Source: Bugula neritina (taxonomy: Eukaryota; Bryozoa; Gymnolaemata; Cheilostomatida; Bugulidae). From it: a stretch of DNA of 64,000 nucleotides. Shown here piece by piece: positions 34,495-47,700 of this stretch (positions are counted from its first letter, which is position 1; the number at the start of each line of letters is the position of its first letter). The notes below the pieces were generated by a model. That model saw only the letters and a list, made by a program, of their open reading frames with translations. It was not told the origin of the DNA and searched no databases. The stretch spans positions 8,998,973 to 9,062,972 of the forward strand of contig OZ037770.1 of assembly GCA_964035545.1 (NCBI GenBank). Reading direction: 5' to 3'. The position numbers were made by a program, and so were the translations under genes.

Positions 34495-34620
34495 ACTCCC
34501 TATCCTAAATCTCCAACCCCCCACCTGAATATTGAAAATGTGCTAGTTTTTACCTACTTTTCTATTTATAACACTGTTACCTATGCCATTTTTACCTGTG
34601 CCATCTTTACCGAACACTCA

Positions 34621-35538
34621 ATGTATCACCAGGAACACTATTTTAATGGAAACTGTATAAACTATCATTAAATAAAATTTTTAAATGACTTAGTGATCTT
34701 TTGTAGTTATTTTTACTGAAATAAAATATGAATTGCTGCTCACTAGTATACGAGTCTTTAGCTTTGATCACTTTTTAATTAGAATTGATCTTCTGCATTT
34801 GATAATTTCAAATTTAAGTTGGATTTTATGACCACGGGGTTATCGTTGACTTAATTTTGGTCTTTATAGCTGCTATGCTACTCTATTTGTATAAACAGTG
34901 TTAACTTGTAAAGAGAAGACAACTTTTTGTTTCGAAAGATACCAGATATGTTATATAAAACAAAAAGGCAGTCAGTTAATAAATTTTACAGTAATGGATT
35001 CAAGCTTTTAGTTCAAGATGCTTTTTTTGTTTAGAGCTTGTAGTAGAAGCAAGTTGAAAAACAATAAATACATGTATATTAAGCTAAAGAGTGACATTGG
35101 CTAAAACAATACTTATAACCAATAATTGCATATTAGTGATGCGACACAGTTGTTTTCCTTGCTAAAATAAGTTGAATATAAAGATCAATGGTGGAATACT
35201 GTTTGAAAAATTTTACACAAAAACTCGACTTTCATATAGAGCAAAGTAAAATAAAAATATAAACTTATAGTTTGCAATTAATTGATTCATGTTTAAGCAG
35301 CTGAATACCGGTATTGTGGCTTTGTTTTAAGATAATTTTATTTATTATATATGTGCATGTTTTTTTCTTAAAACGAAAATAACTTTTGACTACAGCATAA
35401 AATTGAATGCATTAAAATAGAAGTTCAAAATCAAAATGACAATAAACGATAAACTGCAAAATACAATAATATCATATTACAGGTTAATATCACATTGGGA
35501 TATGCATAGCTAGTTACTTGAAGTTTATTTGTAAAATT
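34621..35538. other. Intergenic spacer downstream of MCT copy C
   Basis: AT-rich. From about 34740 (TTGCTGCTCACTAGT) it aligns with 1150-2030 and 50220-51110, the spacers of the other units. No gene seen. Confidence 0.65.
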
Positions 35539-35702
35539 TTTATTAGGCTTCATGAGAGTTGGACATCTATAAGAATGTTACTAAAATTACACTAGAAATA
35601 ATTTAATTTGTCAAATGTATTTGAGTATTCATTGCAGACTTGTCTTACAAGTAGAAAATAACAGTATCTGGTAGAGGATAGTCAAAATATACACATCTTG
35701 TT

Positions 35703-38700
35703 CTACTCAACATTTTCAGCCATTTCCTCATTCTACAAAAAGAAAAAAGCATTTAGACTGGTTTATCAATATAATTATTAGCTCAAGTTCTAAGAAATTT
35801 TGTCATTGGCCAATGAATTTGCTGTTAAAAATATCAGTAACCAGTTTTATAATTTTCAATGTTTTTTCATTCCAAATTGAGAATAAAACTACTTTATTAC
35901 TATAGATTCCTCAAAACTTTGCTTTTACAAATTATATTGCAGATTACAAACTTCTTTTATGCTTAAGGCAGTAGGAAATCCAACAACTACAAAAATAATT
36001 TGAAATGACTGTAAACTAAAAGATTTAATTTCTTCCTTGCTGTCAATACAGTTAATAGGGAGCAGTTGTGGTCTAGGGGTTAGAGCGCTTGCCTAATGAA
36101 CATAAAATAATGGGTTCAAACTTTGACAAAGGTCATTGGTGATGTTAGGGAGGGGAATCAAGTCATTATTGCTTTTGTGCCCCATCTGAATAAATCCTTA
36201 GCACAATTTAACAAAAACCATTTCCATCAGGGTTTCTCACTTGCGTGAGTTTTTTTCACAGTCAATGCATTGTATTATAGCTATAAGGCAGTTCTCATTA
36301 CAATTCATTCACCTCATTTTGTTCTTCAAATGAGTCTTGTTTAGTGGGCAGTCCAATAATTTCACTTCCACATGTAGGAGTAAAGGCTATTGTACTTATA
36401 TCTGTAAAACAAATCAAAATTATTATTCAATATCATTAATCGATACCAATCAGTTTTTAAAGAATTTATTCAACCAAAAACACTTATAATTTAAAATAAG
36501 AATAAATATGTACGTAACAGAAAGCACTGAATTAAATTTCAGTGCTGCGTTGTTTATTTCAGATGGTATTAGAACATTGCCATTTGGTTTAGAATAAACT
36601 ACAATATAACATTCAGCAGGAAAATTCCATGATCCCATTTATACCTGGTTCTACCTATCACTATTAATTGGACAGTTAAAAATATAAAAAACTGTAAACA
36701 TACTTGAGTGTTGATATTCATCAGACACTGTAAGGTTGTGAGGACTCCACTGGTTTTTTTTCTCATCAACTTGAGACATCATCTTTGATAAGAAGAAAAT
36801 TATAGCTGCCCCGATTATTGGAGGGACACCAGCAAAATAGAAAGCGTAGTCATAGTTAAAGGTTTGGTCATATATCCAACCTATGAAAAAGAACAGGAAT
36901 TGTGAAAAGTCACACAATTAAATTAGCTGATAATGCAGAATTAAGGATAGGGTGGCAAAAATTATAATTTTCCGACAATGCTTAAATCAAAATAGTTATT
37001 GTTTTACTGGAATTATTTTCTCTAAGCAAAGTACACTGAAAGTGTGTTGCTAACATTGCATTTCTAGTTTCTGGTTCAACAAATTTGGTAATGGCTGAGC
37101 ATTCTAAAGTGCATGCTTATTTTACCTGCTTTCTGCAACAAATGAAATAGCAAAATGTGGTATTCTTACTGCTAGAATTTACTAAAACAGTGAATTGACC
37201 TTCACATACTGCAGTCGCGACCATTTAGAAGCAATAGCGGAGAAATTGAAATAACCCAAGTTCTTAACTTTTTTATTAAATTTTGGTTTGAGGCATGGGT
37301 TGAAATTTTTGCAAGAACATAACTTTTTTGCTGCATTTCTAATCTAGAACAGAGGTTTTTCTCAGTTTTCTTGTTATTGCACCTACCTCGCCAAGACCTT
37401 AAAACACCACATAACATCAGCTTTCTAAGGTCAAAAATTAACTAAACCCTGACTATAAGCATTATAATCCAGCGCAATGTCATACAGAATGTGTACTTTA
37501 ATTCACACAAAATAAGGAAACAAATAAGTAAGAATTTTAGCTAGATTCCTTAACTTTCAGTTACATATACTCAGACTCAACAACGGGAATTAGAAATGCT
37601 CTACGTGAAAACATTAGGTGCTGTATATTACTAGGTTTCGAATAATTTGAGAATGTATGAGATGTAAGTTGACCTAACATTACGTTTAGCAATATGTTTG
37701 TGTCTAAACTTTGCCCTGGCCAAACTTTCTGAGCACACAGAGAATTTATTTTCAATATCACGTTTAGCATGTAACAAAAAGTTACGGTTCGACAAATACC
37801 TACTATAAGAGAGAGTAAAGCAACATCACTGAGAGGAAGAAAAACTTGTGGTATACCTACGTTAGATATTGGATAAAGAAAAATATATAAGTATCATCAT
37901 ATTTGTCTTCATGCCAGACTTTTAACATGAATGGCTTCGATAGAATTAATTGAAATTTTGCTACAATCCATTGCCATTTGACATCACAAGCGCCAATTAA
38001 TTTTTTCAAAGCAGAATTGAAGACATCCTGAGAAGATGTGAGGATAAAGCGGTGCATCAGGATGACATTTCAATTTTTGGTTCGAACATGCAAAAACACG
38101 ATAGATGACTTGAAAATGTTTTAAAAAACCTGACTGCTGATGGTCTTCAGCTTCACCAAATGAGTACTTAGAGACAACCTAGCCTCAAATTTCTAGGGCA
38201 CATGTTTGACAAACAGGGCATCAAACCTGGCCCAGAGTAAATTACATTCATCCGTGCCATGACACAACACACTGTCGTCTCATCGTTGAAACGTTTTTAG
38301 GTTTGAGCTACTACAATCAAAAGTGCAAGCGCACACCCACACACACGCACAGCGCACACACGCACAGAGCACAGTGCACACACACGTGTAGACCAATTTC
38401 TTACCTCCTATCATATTTAAACTGAATTCTTACCTCCTATCATAGGCCCTGTCATGACGGGTATTGAAATCACAGCAAACAGGAAACCCATAGCCTGAGA
38501 TGCATTTTTTGCTCCGACAAGATCAAAGACTATTGGTCCAAGTAGACATATGAAGCAACCATCCATCATTCCAAGAACAATGCATACACCAATAAGACCT
38601 GAAATGTTTAAAAGGTAAGCTAGAAATATAATTCTGTTTACAGCACTAAATACCATGTACAAATATTAATGATGCTATGGGATGCAATTTCTGGTGAACT

Positions 38701-41700
38701 AATAAAATAAAGCTTTTTACTTATTAACCCACATTCCACATTTTGCAGGAAATGCTATAGCATTGGCTAAAATAGTATATTATGCCTCCAGCTCAATCAT
38801 AGTGCATCCCACATGAGTAGTGAATTTGCAACTTATGTAAACTTATATTCTCATGCTTGTATTTTACAAGTGCATAGAAAAAATTGGCCTGCTAATAAAT
38901 TATATATTTATGGCTTTTTAAAGTTTTACCTAGTTTATCAAATAGCCAGCTAGCCTTTTATAGGCAATAACTTTCAAGTCTTGAAGCTAGATTACTACTT
39001 AATTATGTACATTACTGTGTGTGTGTTAGTTTCAATATATCAGTAACTCTCACCTTCAAATACAGGTATGAATGGAATAGATAATGTAGCAGCACCAAAG
39101 AGCACTATAGCCACCTGCTGAAAGTGTACTCTGTTGACACATGCCATGTCACCTAGCTTGCCACTCACCAACCTGCCCACACCTGAGACACCACCTATTG
39201 TCATTATCAGTATCCCTCCATCCTTGTCAGGAAATTTTTGCTGAACATAGTTATTCTAAAATCACAAGCAATTACAGGCCAATTATACAACAGTAAACTA
39301 AACAAAATAATAAAATGCCGCTAGACTACTACTATGTTTATGATATGTTATATGCTTATAGTATAGTATTATGCATGCATTAGTCAGGACAAGATATGAA
39401 AACAAAAGCAGCCAGAGCTTTGGCATACTATTATTCTTCTATCTCATCATCAAAATCATTTGCTGTCTTTCATATCTAAAGTCAAAAAAAATGTTGAAGC
39501 AGCAAACTAAGTGCTGTTACCACTCTGTTACTCATACCTAAATATTTAATTTCACGATTTTTATCCTAAAGTCAATAACTTAGAAACTTATCTTTCATTA
39601 GCTTAATAATGTAGGAAATACTCACAATGTGTACAAGAGGTACAAAGTATCCGAAAAGAGAAAATGTTAGCCCAACAACCCAGATTACATAGCCTTTGTT
39701 CTTCCAGATATCAACATTGAGATAACGCTTTACTAATTCCCAAAGTTTTGTTACTTTTTTAGCAGTTTTACCATTGGCATGTTTTGTAGTTTCTGTTGTG
39801 AAAGACATCTGGGAACTAAATATTAAACATAGAAAACAAAATTAGGTATTTTTAGACAAGCAGCAAAAAATACCTACAAAAAAAATACACACGGCCAGTT
39901 TTTGTTTATTGTCATTTGATAGTTTACAAATTCCCATTTGATTCCATTATATCAGCATTACTAGAAGTCCAGCCACAAATTATTTAGCAAAAAGAAAAAG
40001 TTGCAATATTTATTTCATAATTAACCATTGAATTATAGCTAGTTAGTGCTGGATCATATGAACTGTGTAAAGATCTACTATTGATTAATATGCTTACAAA
40101 ATATCATCTACATCTATATAGGTAAGTTTAATGAAAACTTCCCCAGTAGCAAAATCTATGCACCATTTTAATAATAACAACAATAACAATAACATAATTA
40201 TGATAATTTACTCAAAAATTGTTAAAGCCTTATTTTATAAAACTTTAATTCTAACCATATACTGTATTCAACCACCTTAGTTACACTTATATATTGAATT
40301 GTTGTCGCTATTTCAATTCTTACCAAGGATCAGATTTTTCGATTTTGGAGTTATCATCTCCCTTAATAAGAGGTTTGAATACAAGTCCACAGAGGATCGT
40401 TGTAGCTACCAGCCCACTTTCTATCTGCAGAGTGAAGGCTAGTCCTTTGTTTTCCAGCAGATACTTCATCAAGAATGGCAAAACTACAACAATATAATGT
40501 ATATTTTATATATTAACATAGAGTAGACAACTCCGTTACTGTATATTGATTGCTAGTAGTATAGCATGTACTTTACTAGAAATGGTACGATTACAAAATA
40601 GCATAAAAATACAGTCAGGTGTATAAGTATTATGTAGCTATAGTCAGTTCTCAAACATATACAGCTTGCCAAATTTTTAAAATTAAATTTATAGCTTTCC
40701 TGGGTCGATATTATAACTGCTACGCATTTTGCCTTGTTGTTTAGACTGCTTCGCGTAGCTACATTTTGAAATGACTAGGTTTTTTACCAGTTTTACATAT
40801 ATTTACATTATTCTTGATGCCCACACACACACCGTAACCTTAGCAATGCTAGTTAATTGTGTAACACAATTTTGACAAGATATATTATGTGATAGAGCAA
40901 GTCTCTTATGTGACTATAAATGTGATTCTAAATTTTATAACTTGTATCATGATAGCTGACTAATGTTTCCTGTTTGAAGTGTTTCTAGTTGAGAGTGTTT
41001 TGCCTGAGGTCTTGTTGTTTTTGAAAACATTCTCTATCTCAGAACATTTTAAATAACTTTAAATTTGACTTCAATTTCAGATAATACCAAATTTAAAACT
41101 CAAGAAAGTCAAAAATCTAACCATCTTGCCTCAAAATTCTACTTTGTAATTTGACTTGTTGTTTGCTACCATTTTGCTAAGTAATTCAACTCAAATTGCA
41201 ACAGAATAGAAAATCTTTGCTTTAGTAGTAAAGGAGTGATAGCTGAATGACCATAAGGATAAAGCTTTTGGACTGGTGCCAAGTCCTGGGAATTTTGCCT
41301 ATCACAGCTGTTTCTTGCTATGTTGAAGTTATTAATGAGTGCATATCTTAAAGCACACTTAAACCAGACTGCTTAGCATTTTATTATAATATAACAGTAC
41401 TTGAAATAAAATTTCCTTATATATATGGAATCAGCTAAAGTGTATAAGTTGTGACATTACCTATTGTAAATATAGCACTTCCTGTAGTAACTATTCCATT
41501 CACCAGAGACATTCTTTTCTTGAAGTAATGTCCTAATATAACAAGACTGCCTGAATATATAAATGATGATCCAGTTCCAAACATTACACCATACGTCAGA
41601 TACAGCACACTTAGACTCTGGAAGTAGCAAAGATAAATAGGGCTATAATTTGGTAACTGTATAACTGTTGATTAATTTTTTAAGCTGCTATAGTTTTTCT

Positions 41701-44700
41701 AAAGTGTCTTGAAGTTTCTACTGGAAATGAAAATTTTTGCATTTGTTTTATTTTAGCTGAAACAAAACTTCACACTTACTACTCACTAAAGTTGTTGTAC
41801 AAAATGTATGCAAAAATCTAATGACAATTGTACACTGCAGAGCATTCAGAGACTGTAAAAGTTATAGCAGAAGAACAAAAGCTATGCAATCATATTGAAT
41901 TATAATATTCATTAAGATCATATACAACCATTGTATAAAGAAATTACAGAGAACTCAAATAATAAAACATTTTTAATGCTTAGTTTCACTATAGTTTCTT
42001 AGAGGACAATTAGTGAAACCTCATCTGCTTTTTATATTTAAAATATACGCTTGAGCTTAATTTCTTATTTATAAAATATTACAAGAAACGTGCTTGAAAT
42101 ATTCTTTGGAGCAGACAAACAATGCTTTATTTCAAATTTTCAAATTATCTTCAAAGTTTAGAGTGCAGATTTTACTCAAACATGGAATTCAGCTACTTGG
42201 AATATATTTCCTATTTTGTTATTTAGCTTTCAAAATTAAACAGTAAATAAATGTGGATAAATGATATGCTATTGAATTTTTAATAGTACAGTTTTGGTGT
42301 TGGCCAGAATTTTTTAAATAATTCTTCATACTTTAACAAAAGATGAAGAGAGTAGACCAGTAAAAGACAGGAGAGCTCCAGCTACTGCTACTTTTCTGAT
42401 CCCCAGTTGATCAGCTGCTATTGATGATATCATAGAAGTGAAGAATGTCATGAAGAGAGTGATGGAGGCAATCAGTGCTGTAACATAGTTTAAATATATT
42501 ATTCGATAGCTTAATGAATTTGTGAAAAGAATAATTTTATGTTACTGAGATACAAAAAACTTTTTCTTTGACTTGGGTGAGATCAATGTTTTATTCAGGT
42601 TTTCTTTGTGAGATCGCTATAGTAATCAATTTAACAAAACCAGAAATGGTTGCATTATGCTTAAAAGCTAAAATTACCTGCAAGTCAAAAATGAACACAC
42701 AAAATTTTTTTCTATAATTTGCTAAAAACAGAAAAATATGGAAATATTGCATTACAAACTCACAATATATTGTACTGTTCAGTAGGATCAAGGCTATGCT
42801 ATGATATGCTATTAATTAGGTCAAGGTTAGCTTCAGTTTAATTAAATTATCCGCCATACAAACTACTGCTATAGCTCGTTTTTGTCTTACAACAAATAAT
42901 AATCCATCGTAGCTATAATCATAATACTACAGTAAGAACAGACAAGAGTCAAAACTGTTAGGGTGTATAATGGAGTTGTTGCCCCTGTTCAATTTGGAAA
43001 ATGTTTTAATCAAGTATAAATAGGAAATAAAGACAACACACTCACAGACTTTAGTTGTCACATTCTCTTCAGTATCAGCTAGCTGACTCAGATGTGGCAG
43101 CAGAATTCCAAATGTATTCAGCATTCCAAATACAACTCCATTTACCCAGAAAGAGGCTAAACACACTAGCCAACCTCGACCACCATCAGGGGGGACAAAC
43201 TCCTCACTTGTTTTTGCGTTACGCTGCTGTCTTTTGTCGTTCTTATATTTTCCTTCTATAAAATATAATAAAAAACATAATTTTAGGCAAATTTTTTTGT
43301 GAAAGAGAATTTCAGTATTTTTAGTTCAAATTTTAAAAATCAGTAAGCTTTGAGCAAATTAAAACAACTATGTAAATAATTTTGTCTAACAAAGTGTTTA
43401 CCATATTTTCTTTACCACATATAGCACTCGTACATAGCCAAAAAATTTTGAAGTCGATTAAATCTATATATTTATCATAAACATTATACCTGCTTCAGAA
43501 ATATCAGTAGTATGTAAAATGAGTGTTTTGAACCACTTTTTTTGCCCTCCCCAAAAGTGAGTCCTGGACCAGTTTTTCTTTTTGAAAAAATATAAAACTT
43601 TGGAAAAGTGACGTAATTTTTCGAAAGATTATAAATAGTTTAAGGGTTAACGACAATTTTTTTACAATAAAAGAGCAAAAGTTTGTTTTTAGAGCTAATG
43701 TTGTTGATGCTGAAAAGGTAGAACTGAGTGGAGTTTCTTGATGTGTACCACATGTAACACCCAGTTTTGAAATGTAAAATAATCTCAATAAAGGTATAGA
43801 TATAGAACATTATCTCTCATTCTAGTGTATTATAACTAATTTTATTCATCGCCATTTATTTATACAAAAAATTTATCTTGAAGCCTAGTCTTATTTTATA
43901 CATTAATAATTAAAATGCGTACTTAACTCACTGAATTTAAGGTCAAGTTGCGTTTATACCTTCACGATTTTCGGTCAAAATTTCAATTTGGCCGGGTTGA
44001 AATTTCTCCGAGTTGCATTGCATTGTAAAAGCCACCCGTTGAAATTTTTGTACTGCGATAACTTAATCGGCCAATTTTAGAATAGGAGTAATAACTCCTT
44101 GTAAACATCGTTATTTAGTTATTACTTTGGCGATTAGACAACGCACTTATACGGTTATAATTATATAGCCTACGCCTTCTCAATTATCGCTTTTATGCTT
44201 TCCGCTTCACTAATTCACGACGTTTACAAAGGGCATCAAATAGCTATTATGCGAGTCAAATTTCAATTTCAGAAAGTGAGCAACCGCATCAATATGATTT
44301 CAACGAGTTTCAGTTTGACTATAAAGGGGTACCCGGACAAGCATTGTTAACTTAAACTCGGTACTTTTTTCAGCAGAGGTATAAACGCAACTTCAGTCTC
44401 ACAGACCCAGCCCTGGGAATTTTTGCAAAATGTGCATTAATCATTACTGCACTGTAATAATCCATTGACACGCATGATTGAACACACCTGTCAATCATCC
44501 AGGCATAAAAATATCTGATGGATCACTTCTAGTGGGACCTACATATTTATATGTTGTTGAATAATCCGTAGTCGTACTGTTGTAAATTATACTTTTAGTT
44601 GTAGAAGTATCGCTTTTTGTTTGCAAAGTGCATTGTTAAATCATCTAAACAGGCAACTATAAACAAACCAGTTATAATAAAAAATACTTTTCTTAACAAC

Positions 44701-47700
44701 ATTTAGTATTAATTATATTTTAGTATTCCCTATGCTGTAATGATTGTCTGCATAGTGGACATCTACTAGATTTTATTGCCCACTCTTTTATACACTCTTC
44801 ATGGAAGGTGTGTTTGCACAGAGTAGCTACAGCTTTATCTATAACATCTAAGCATAGTGGAGATGGCTCTTTAGTCTCTAATGGTGTTTATTCAACACTG
44901 TTAACTTCTGAATTATTTTCATCACTACTCACATCTGAATTATCTTCATTAAACTCACGTACTCATTCTACTGCACTTTGCAATTCATCATTACTAATTT
45001 CAGCATAACCTTTTACATCAAAGTGTCTTACATAGTACTCTAATTTAGCTCACTCTACAGCATTATGTAATTCAGTATTACTCGTTTCAGCATAACCTTT
45101 TACATCAAAGCGTCTTGCAGCACATTCATTACAAGCTCGTTCTACTGCACTTTGCAAAAAATCATCACTCATTTCAGCATAGCCTTCAATGCCAAAGCAT
45201 CTTGCATCACTTTCATTACGCACTTCACTCGCTGTACTGTATTTCGCAGTTCATCATCACTCATTTCAGCATACCTTCTATACCTAAGTGTCTTACATAG
45301 TATTCTAATTTAGCTCACTCTACAGCATTATGTAATTCATCATTACTCATTTCAGCATAGCCTTCAATACTATATTTTCTTGCATAATGTTCATTCACAA
45401 TTCTACGTATTGCATTATTTAACTCAGTGTCACTCATTCTAATACCCAATAGGAGAGAACCAGCAAATAAAAGCCTAATTTTCATGGCTCTCCAATCTAT
45501 CAAAGCAAAAACCATCTTCAACCTACACCAATTTATACTTTCCATTGTGCCCATAGACTTTTGGTCTGTGAGCACTATGGCATCAAAAGTAGAGAATGGA
45601 GATGAATACATTTTTGAAGGATTAATTCACAGGCTGCTGCAAGAGCATATAAATCACTGGACCGGTTTGGTACAGGTTGCGCTTGCCGTAATATTGTAAA
45701 CTTTTCCTCCTTTATTATAGCAAAAATAAACTTTTGCCCTTTTATTATAGGTAACAAAAATTATCTCTAACCCATAAACAATTTATAATTTTTCAAAAAT
45801 TACGGCACTTTTCCAAAGTTACATATTTTCTCAAAAGGAAAAACTGGTACAGAACACCCATCTTACGTACTACTAATATCAATTCTATAAGCATGCTTAC
45901 GCACTGCACAATCAGAGTATCAATTAAAGTTATATATATATTAAAGCTATATATTATAGTATATATATACTCTATTTGTAATTCCTGTTTATAAATTTGG
46001 ATGTGTTTTGCTTTCAGACAATGTAGCATATATATTGTCCCAAAAGAAACTGTAAAACAGTCATGAGTTTAGTTTTCATTTTCTAATGATACATTTCTTT
46101 TCAATAATCTATAACAATTTTACAAAACTAATAAAACTTATGCTTAAAGAGTTTGCAATAGCTTACATAGCTTAAAAATTGCTTATTAGTGTTGACCAAC
46201 CATATTTATTAGAAACATACCCATATAATTATCTTTTCTTGCAGCTCACAAAACTCAAGAAATTTTGGAAAGCAAGATTTGTTTCAAGTGTTAGCTTTGG
46301 GTTAAAGTGATGCTAATTTGCTTCAGGCCAAAGTAGACTTGTTGTTGCTAAATATTATAATGACATGCGAATAAGTTTAGTTGTTTTATGGGTCTACATA
46401 AATTTGGTCTAGAGTATATTAACAAACTGTAAAAGCTAAAAAGCATATTGAAAATTTATTTGTCAAAAAAATTTATCATACAAATATTACCTTTTTTCTT
46501 GGAAGTTTAGTATTTTCTGGCAATGAGAGTATAATTATAATTGCGCACCAACACTTATACACATTAGCATTAAATAACAATCTCACTTTATTCATTGGGT
46601 ATTATTATTATAACCCATTTTAATAACCATAAACTCTAATTTTCATCTTAATTATTTACCATGATATAATTATGACATGTTGATTGATTATTGATCACAG
46701 TTTCATTAGGAATAAGCTCAAGCAAGTTTTGTTGTCACTCAGCCATTAGCAAAATGATATGGTAACTATTCTAATATTAAGAATTTACTAAAAGTGTTGT
46801 TAACCAACACAGGGGTATAGAGCATTCCCATAAGGAATTAGGTTTCAATTTAGTTACTTAATTTATTTAAATTGCAACCTCCAATGTTCATTTTGGACAC
46901 GAAGTTTTTGTATATTTTTAATAAAAGCTTAACCTTTGTTGTTTCTCCAACCATTAGTAGTTATATACAATGAACTATAACCCCACAGTAGGTTATAGTT
47001 TCAGTTCAGTGGTTATATATATAAAAGTTACATTCAATTTAAAATGTTGGAAAGAGAAAGAAGACAACCCCTGTACTCAAATCAAAACCTTATGCCATCA
47101 ACTCTGCAAAGCTGGAAACATTTAGCATGAAACTTGCATTGCAAACAATAAGTTAATTTTTTTGAATGTAGAACAGGTTTACTGTGGCTGATTACAAGCT
47201 TCCAATGAGGAAAAAACAAAGTTATGGGTGGTAAATGTGCTTACAGTTAAATAAAAAAGATGATAGCAAATTACATCAGCTGAGTTAATTGTATTTCCAA
47301 CTTGTGCTATCTATATTATGAGAAAATAAAAAAGCTCATGCTCGCATTGGCATTGGCTTTCTAGCGCAAACTCTGTGCATCTGTAGTGTGTAAGTGTAAA
47401 TAAAATATACTTGCATAAAAAAGTAAACTGCAATTTATATTTTAGGCAAAAGAATAAAATGAATTCTATCTGTATTTGAGCAATAGTTTGTCTAAGTGGA
47501 GCATGTACTCTTCATTTATAATACTTATTCTAAAATAACAGTGCATATTTGAATGTTAATAAGCACTACCTGTAATTTAAACAGCTTAATAACAACCTAT
47601 TGATTAACAAAATGAGTTTGTCAACACCTGTTCACTATCCTTTGAAAAGACATGACCTGTCTCTTTGGGGCTGGCTGGGAATTTTAATGCACAATGAAAT

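Larger units (their letters stand above)
33350..34620. mobile_element. Second GGTAAAAATGGCAC MITE, carrying two nested elements
   Basis: Left end at about 33358-33420 (AAAAATGGC repeated), right end at about 34550-34620 (GCCATTTTTACCTGTGCC) and CCCCAAA-rich core on both sides of the insertions. A hAT-like element (33490-34257) and a MITE of the other family (34312-34494) have landed inside it, giving three levels of nesting with the host unit. Confidence 0.65.
43498..45882. mobile_element. DNA element with long terminal inverted repeats carrying a RING-finger pseudogene
   Basis: Left terminus ATCAGTAGTATGTAAAATGA and right terminus, read inverted, ATTAGTAGTACGTAAGATGG. Inverted similarity goes on for about 150 bases (shared ACTTTGGAAAAGTG near 43600 and inverted near 45810), apart from a 34-bp duplication in the left arm. 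Copies B and D have an empty site: TTCAGAAAT next to TATAAGCAT. Long arms and captured gene sequence resemble Mutator-like Pack elements, but no transposase is seen and the flanking 9-mers match poorly, so the superfamily is open. A smaller MITE (43945-44393) is nested inside. Located in intron 1 of MCT copy C. Confidence 0.72.

Noticed and set aside
45001-45360. CRISPR array (regular 87-bp spacing)
   Set aside because: Units are repeated along their whole length without unique spacers, in phase with a coding frame, in an animal genome.
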